DNA of 17,053 nucleotides. Origin: Candidatus Poseidoniaceae archaeon (GTDB lineage: Archaea > Thermoplasmatota > Poseidoniia > Poseidoniales > Poseidoniaceae). The notes under the pieces are model-generated. The model was given only the letters and a program-made list of their open reading frames with translations. It was not told where the DNA came from and ran no database searches. Positions 14,054 through 17,053 of the stretch are shown in pieces (position 1 is the stretch's first letter; the number at the start of each line of letters is the position of its first letter). The position numbers and the translations under genes are program-made. Location of the stretch: assembly GCA_013329355.1 (NCBI GenBank), contig DUKK01000017.1, positions 1-17,053 on the forward strand, read 5' to 3'.

Positions 14054-16601
14054 CTGACTCCCTCCTTTGTAGCAAGCCAAGAGATATTACGCCAATACTA
14101 GCGATGAGAAGCATCACGCCCAGCACAAAACCACCGGTGTCAGAAACACTGCTAGTAGAATCTGTCAAGATGGCGACATCAAAATCGACGATTGAGGTTG
14201 AGCCAGCGATCAGCGTTTGATTGTCAATGACGGGATTTATTGTGTACGAGGTGGGGCCAGCTATAATTGGTTTGTCGGTGAAGGTATATTCGGATGTTAC
14301 AGCAACCTCTTCACCGTTTCTTAAAATCGCAAATTCTGCTAAATCACCGGTCCACTGCCAGGTTAATTCCACTCCTGTTGGTTCATTTGATGCAATTAGT
14401 CCTGACGCTGAAGGCCCTTGGCTGGTTTGAATAACTCTGGTGGTGGTAGCTGTCAAACCTAGATCGTCCTCAACGGTAAGAATAATGCCTATTGTCCCAC
14501 TACCAATTATTTCTATTTGCTCGCCAATGAGGCTGACTAAATTACCACTGCTATCCTGATACTCCCACAGGTAGTTGACAACTACGCCATCGTAGTCAAT
14601 TGATTTTCCCCCATCAACCAGAATTATCTCACCGTCCCACAAATTTGTCGATAATACCTCAATACGTGCTGTTGGTACGAGATTATCAATTTCAAGAGTG
14701 TGAATAAATTGTTGTGGAGGTCCGTCATTATCATGGTAGGCGATAGTGAGTGTCCAGGTCTGTCCAGCACCAAAATATGCTGCAGGAACTGTGGTCATAT
14801 TATCCAAAGTGCCCTCTCTGAAACCATTCCTCAACCAGTAAATTGTTGAGTCCACCGAGTCGTTATCTGCATCGGTAAACAGTGGGTCAATAGCCAATTG
14901 AGTTAACTCGGTATTGACAAAAGTGAGATTATCAGGTATCTCATCAATAGAAAGGACTGGTAAACTATTCTGCACAACAACAACTACCTCTGAATTAGCC
15001 TGACTAAAGGATTCACCATCATTGGCTTTAATCGACACTGCCCAAATATCGCCCTTAGCAGTATACTGCGCTGGAAGTGGATTTACCCCGTTAAATTCAG
15101 TCTGTATGACACCGTTTTTTGACCAGGTAATGAGCGGATTTTCCAGTGGGTCTCCATCAGCATCACTGAAACTGTATTCGGCTAATATGTCGTCACTGGT
15201 ATAAACCTCAATCGGAGTAATTGTTAATGATTCAACAATCGGGGGAGTGTTCGCAATCGATACGGTTTGCTGATACCAGGATGACCAATCCTTGCCATCA
15301 TTGACTCGTATTTTTGCTTCCCAAACCTGGCCCTTTGCGGTCGCTTCGGAAGGTATGGTAACAGAATCATAAACAGTAGGTATACCGTCCATTAACCACT
15401 CGATTTGTGTGGTTGTTATGGCATCATTTTCCTGATCCTGTGTGGTATAAACTAACTGTAAATCATCACCGGTTAACGGTTGACTTGGTGAAATGGCAAT
15501 AGTTGAAATTTCTGGTGGGTTATTGACGTCTGCTATTTCACCGACTGTCATAATTTGTGAGGACCGCGTAACCATATCATCACCATCACTCACCGTAACC
15601 TCAACACGCCACTCATCACCCTCTCGAGTAGCTATCGACGGAATAGTCGTATCATCATTAAATTCGACAGCCATAACACCATCGAGATACCACCGAATCT
15701 CAGTGGTGAGGATATCTTGATCATCGTCACTTGTTGAGAAAGCAGCGGTCAAATTATCGGTTTCCTCGGGAGATGAGGGAGTAATTGTTGGCGTTGTTAA
15801 TGTGGGAGGAGTGTTGATTATTGTCACTGTATTGCTCGATACCACGCTACCAAAGTCGTCGCCATCCGACGGTTTAACCATAGCATACCACTCTTGGCCT
15901 TTCGCAGTTTCACTAGATGGCACTGATAAACCAACTACTGTGCCTTGAGGTAAGGCCTGTGAGTCTCGGTACCAAGTAATTTCACTCCCAGACTCTTGGT
16001 CATTATCAGGGTCGCTAAATGAATAACTCAGTGTTAGGGTCTCCATGGTTACTGCATTGTTTGGTGACAGCAGCACATTAGCAACTGATGGCGGATTATT
16101 TGCTGGGATATTTTCGGGAATCTGAACCATACTGGTTGCCCAACGGTCGCCACTAGTGCCACCATTTCCATTGCTTGTCATGCCCGCTACTTCGAATGTA
16201 ACCAATCCTGCACCTTGACTGGGAGCGCTCCAGTCGAAACTCCACGAACGGTAACTGTTACCAGCCATGGTATGAGTTGCGCTATTGCCCTGATTGTTGA
16301 CTTTTACCAGCGTCTGACCTGCACCAATACTGACTGTCCCTTTGTTAACCTCGAGCGAAAATCCTCCGCCAGAACCTGATACGCCCCCCGTTACTGAAAC
16401 TGTTAGTTGATACAAATCGCCGGCATCATATGATGTTGGTAAGCCAGAAATCCCTACGCTTGCTGCAGTTGAGCCGGTCTGTGAGTGGCAGTTACAACCA
16501 TATGCGCGGTTATAGACTCCCCCTTGATAGCCACTTATCGCTGGCACAAATAGTAGCAATGCAACTATTGTGACAGCAACAATGACTCTGCGCTGACTCA
16601 T
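14046..16601 (-). CDS. Large surface protein: CxCH motif, Reeler-like domain, Ig-like repeats, C-terminal TM anchor
   Basis: An 851-aa exported protein. The order is: signal peptide (1-23, VTIVALLLFVPAISG); CNCH (36-39); a Reeler-like domain (about 45-160) with Y-x-L-T-V-S-V and the SATHTMAGNS...W-S-F-D-W-S-A-P block; five related Ig-like units (about 169-262, 263-356, 361-450, 452-545, 547-640); a PKD-like domain (643-725); a fibronectin-like domain (730-810); and a TM helix (824-844) with a short RRESDE tail. Most units carry a KGxxW...DG signature. The first 40 residues echo the CxxxCH protein downstream. Bacterial Reeler proteins often carry a CxxCH haem motif before that domain. The ATG at 16601 is preferred, with an AT-rich TATA candidate about 30 bp upstream; a start at 16658 would add 19 residues. 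Confidence 0.82.
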   Translation of the reverse strand: MSQRRVIVAVTIVALLLFVPAISGYQGGVYNRAYGCNCHSQTGSTAASVGISGLPTSYDAGDLYQLTVSVTGGVSGSGGGFSLEVNKGTVSIGAGQTLVKVNNQGNSATHTMAGNSYRSWSFDWSAPSQGAGLVTFEVAGMTSNGNGGTSGDRWATSMVQIPENIPANNPPSVANVLLSPNNAVTMETLTLSYSFSDPDNDQESGSEITWYRDSQALPQGTVVGLSVPSSETAKGQEWYAMVKPSDGDDFGSVVSSNTVTIINTPPTLTTPTITPSSPEETDNLTAAFSTSDDDQDILTTEIRWYLDGVMAVEFNDDTTIPSIATREGDEWRVEVTVSDGDDMVTRSSQIMTVGEIADVNNPPEISTIAISPSQPLTGDDLQLVYTTQDQENDAITTTQIEWLMDGIPTVYDSVTIPSEATAKGQVWEAKIRVNDGKDWSSWYQQTVSIANTPPIVESLTITPIEVYTSDDILAEYSFSDADGDPLENPLITWSKNGVIQTEFNGVNPLPAQYTAKGDIWAVSIKANDGESFSQANSEVVVVVQNSLPVLSIDEIPDNLTFVNTELTQLAIDPLFTDADNDSVDSTIYWLRNGFREGTLDNMTTVPAAYFGAGQTWTLTIAYHDNDGPPQQFIHTLEIDNLVPTARIEVLSTNLWDGEIILVDGGKSIDYDGVVVNYLWEYQDSSGNLVSLIGEQIEIIGSGTIGIILTVEDDLGLTATTTRVIQTSQGPSASGLIASNEPTGVELTWQWTGDLAEFAILRNGEEVAVTSEYTFTDKPIIAGPTSYTINPVIDNQTLIAGSTSIVDFDVAILTDSTSSVSDTGGFVLGVMLLIASIGVISLGLLQRRESDE
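14060..14066 (-). promoter_or_regulatory. Shine-Dalgarno site before the CxxxCH protein
   Basis: Minus strand AGGAGGG, six bases before the ATG at 14053 and inside the coding end of the 851-aa gene. It supports translational coupling and selects this ATG over an upstream TTG at 14080. Confidence 0.6.
14682..16097 (-). repeat. Five tandem Ig-like protein repeats of about 93 residues
   Basis: Within the 851-aa protein, residues about 169-640 form five units of 90-94 residues. Each begins with a PP or LP hinge (NNPPSV, NTPPTL, NNPPEI, NTPPIV, NSLPVL). It then runs through an acidic D-x-D/Q-x-D loop and an I-x-W strand. Its second half has (K/E)G-x-x-W and ends in a DG turn: KGQEW, EGDEW, KGQVW, KGDIW and GAGQTW. 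The units are diverged at DNA level, so they are old duplications. They probably form an extended stalk holding the N-terminal domain away from the membrane. Confidence 0.7.
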
Positions 16602-16626
16602 AATATGACTATTCCATTGCACTATT

Positions 16627-16637
16627 GAATATTTTGT
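16627..16637 (-). promoter_or_regulatory. Candidate TATA box for the surface-protein operon
   Basis: Minus strand ACAAAATATTC has its centre about 30 bases upstream of the ATG at 16601. There is no Shine-Dalgarno sequence before that ATG, so a leaderless or very short leader transcript is likely for the first gene of the three-gene cluster. Confidence 0.4.
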
Positions 16638-16661
16638 GATAAATGCGCAAACAAACAAGCG

Positions 16662-17053
16662 TTAGAAGTCTAATAGCGATTTCTGCGAATCGATTGCAAC
16701 ATTACTAGAATTTGTATCTCCAAGCGGCTTAGATTGCGCTGGGTTATCAAGCGCGCTGAGCAGTTGTGCTTCAGTCCATACGGTAACCCCTATGGATTGT
16801 GCTTTTGTTAGTTTAGAGCCGGCATTCTCGCCTGCGATTAGGACATCTAGTTTTCCTGATATCGACCCAACTACTTTTCCTCCAGCACCCTTGACCATCA
16901 ATTGAATCGCCTTACGCGGTTGACTCAACGTTCCAGTTATGCAAAAAGACATTCCCTCAAAAGTTCCCTCGGATATCACCTCTGGCTCTGCTTCTAGCAC
17001 TAAATGCCCAGCTAAATCCGTAATCAAGGCACGCCTTAATTGCAGACCGTCTC
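16662..17053 (-). CDS. C-terminal part of a BRCT protein, probably NAD-dependent DNA ligase
   Basis: A partial gene whose frame is open to the right edge; 129 residues are visible. The BRCT domain begins about FEGMSFCITGTL, with the R-K-A-I motif, GAGGKVVGSISGKLDVLIAGENAGSKLTKAQ and a WTEAQLLSAL ending. The block G-x-I-S-x-K-x-D-x-L-I-A-G-E-x-A-G-S-K-L-x-K-A-Q is close to the BRCT domain of bacterial-type LigA, which seals nicks in duplex DNA using NAD+. The catalytic adenylation, OB and HhH parts would lie beyond the window. A 27-residue polar tail ends in QKSLLDF, a PIP-box match. Other BRCT proteins, such as an RFC-type clamp loader subunit, remain possible because the core is not visible. 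Confidence 0.72.
   Translation of the reverse strand, partial: DGLQLRRALITDLAGHLVLEAEPEVISEGTFEGMSFCITGTLSQPRKAIQLMVKGAGGKVVGSISGKLDVLIAGENAGSKLTKAQSIGVTVWTEAQLLSALDNPAQSKPLGDTNSSNVAIDSQKSLLDF

Noticed and set aside
14053..14080. TTG start nine codons upstream for the CxxxCH protein
   Set aside because: The ATG at 14053 has AGGAGGG six bases upstream and begins a proper signal peptide.
14046..16601. Recent DNA-level tandem duplication in the surface-protein gene
   Set aside because: Repeat units share only scattered protein motifs; no long identical DNA repeats were seen by eye.

Overview
The window looks like a piece of chromosome from an uncultivated planktonic euryarchaeon, most likely Marine Group II (Poseidoniia) or a close relative. 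This placement is an inference from gene content. The archaeal signs are a stand-alone GMP synthase amidotransferase subunit, a Trm1 tRNA dimethyltransferase, two PAC2-family proteasome-assembly-chaperone-like proteins, TATA-like boxes about 27-30 bp upstream of start codons, and large Ig-like surface proteins with a C-terminal membrane anchor. The DNA is moderately AT-rich and densely coded. No gene-free stretch exceeds about 130 bp, and I saw no insertion sequence, CRISPR array or rRNA.

Left part (1-6180). A minus-strand group holds a small 4-TM protein, GMP synthase amidotransferase, an SDR-like protein lacking the usual catalytic tyrosine, and the start of a further gene running off the left edge. 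Divergent from it is Trm1, which converges on the first PAC2 protein. A plus-strand pair follows (winged-helix-like protein, pentapeptide-repeat protein), then two minus-strand genes: a multi-TM protein and a hot-dog thioesterase.

Middle (6240-12425). A tRNA-Arg(GCG) with its own TATA box is followed on the minus strand by a HAD-family phosphatase, a small winged-helix-like protein, a small unknown protein, a PKD-domain lipoprotein with an EF-hand-like loop, and an acidic protein with an amphipathic N-terminus. A plus-strand DEDDh exonuclease with an ExoX-like C-terminal motif converges tail to tail on a RecB/Cas4-like nuclease with four candidate Fe-S cysteines. Divergent from that nuclease is the second PAC2 paralogue.

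Right part (12408-17053). This is the most unusual region: three overlapping, apparently translationally coupled minus-strand genes. The first is an 851-aa surface protein with an N-terminal CxCH motif, a Reeler-like domain, five related Ig-like repeats, a PKD-like domain and a C-terminal TM helix. The second is a 356-aa membrane-anchored protein with a CxxxCH motif at the same distance from its N-terminus. The third is a 192-aa polytopic protein resembling DUF2231, with histidines in or near its helices. I propose, as inference, a cell-surface haem or metal-binding redox module. The right edge holds the 3' end of a BRCT protein, probably NAD-dependent DNA ligase, with a candidate PCNA-binding PIP box at its extreme C-terminus.
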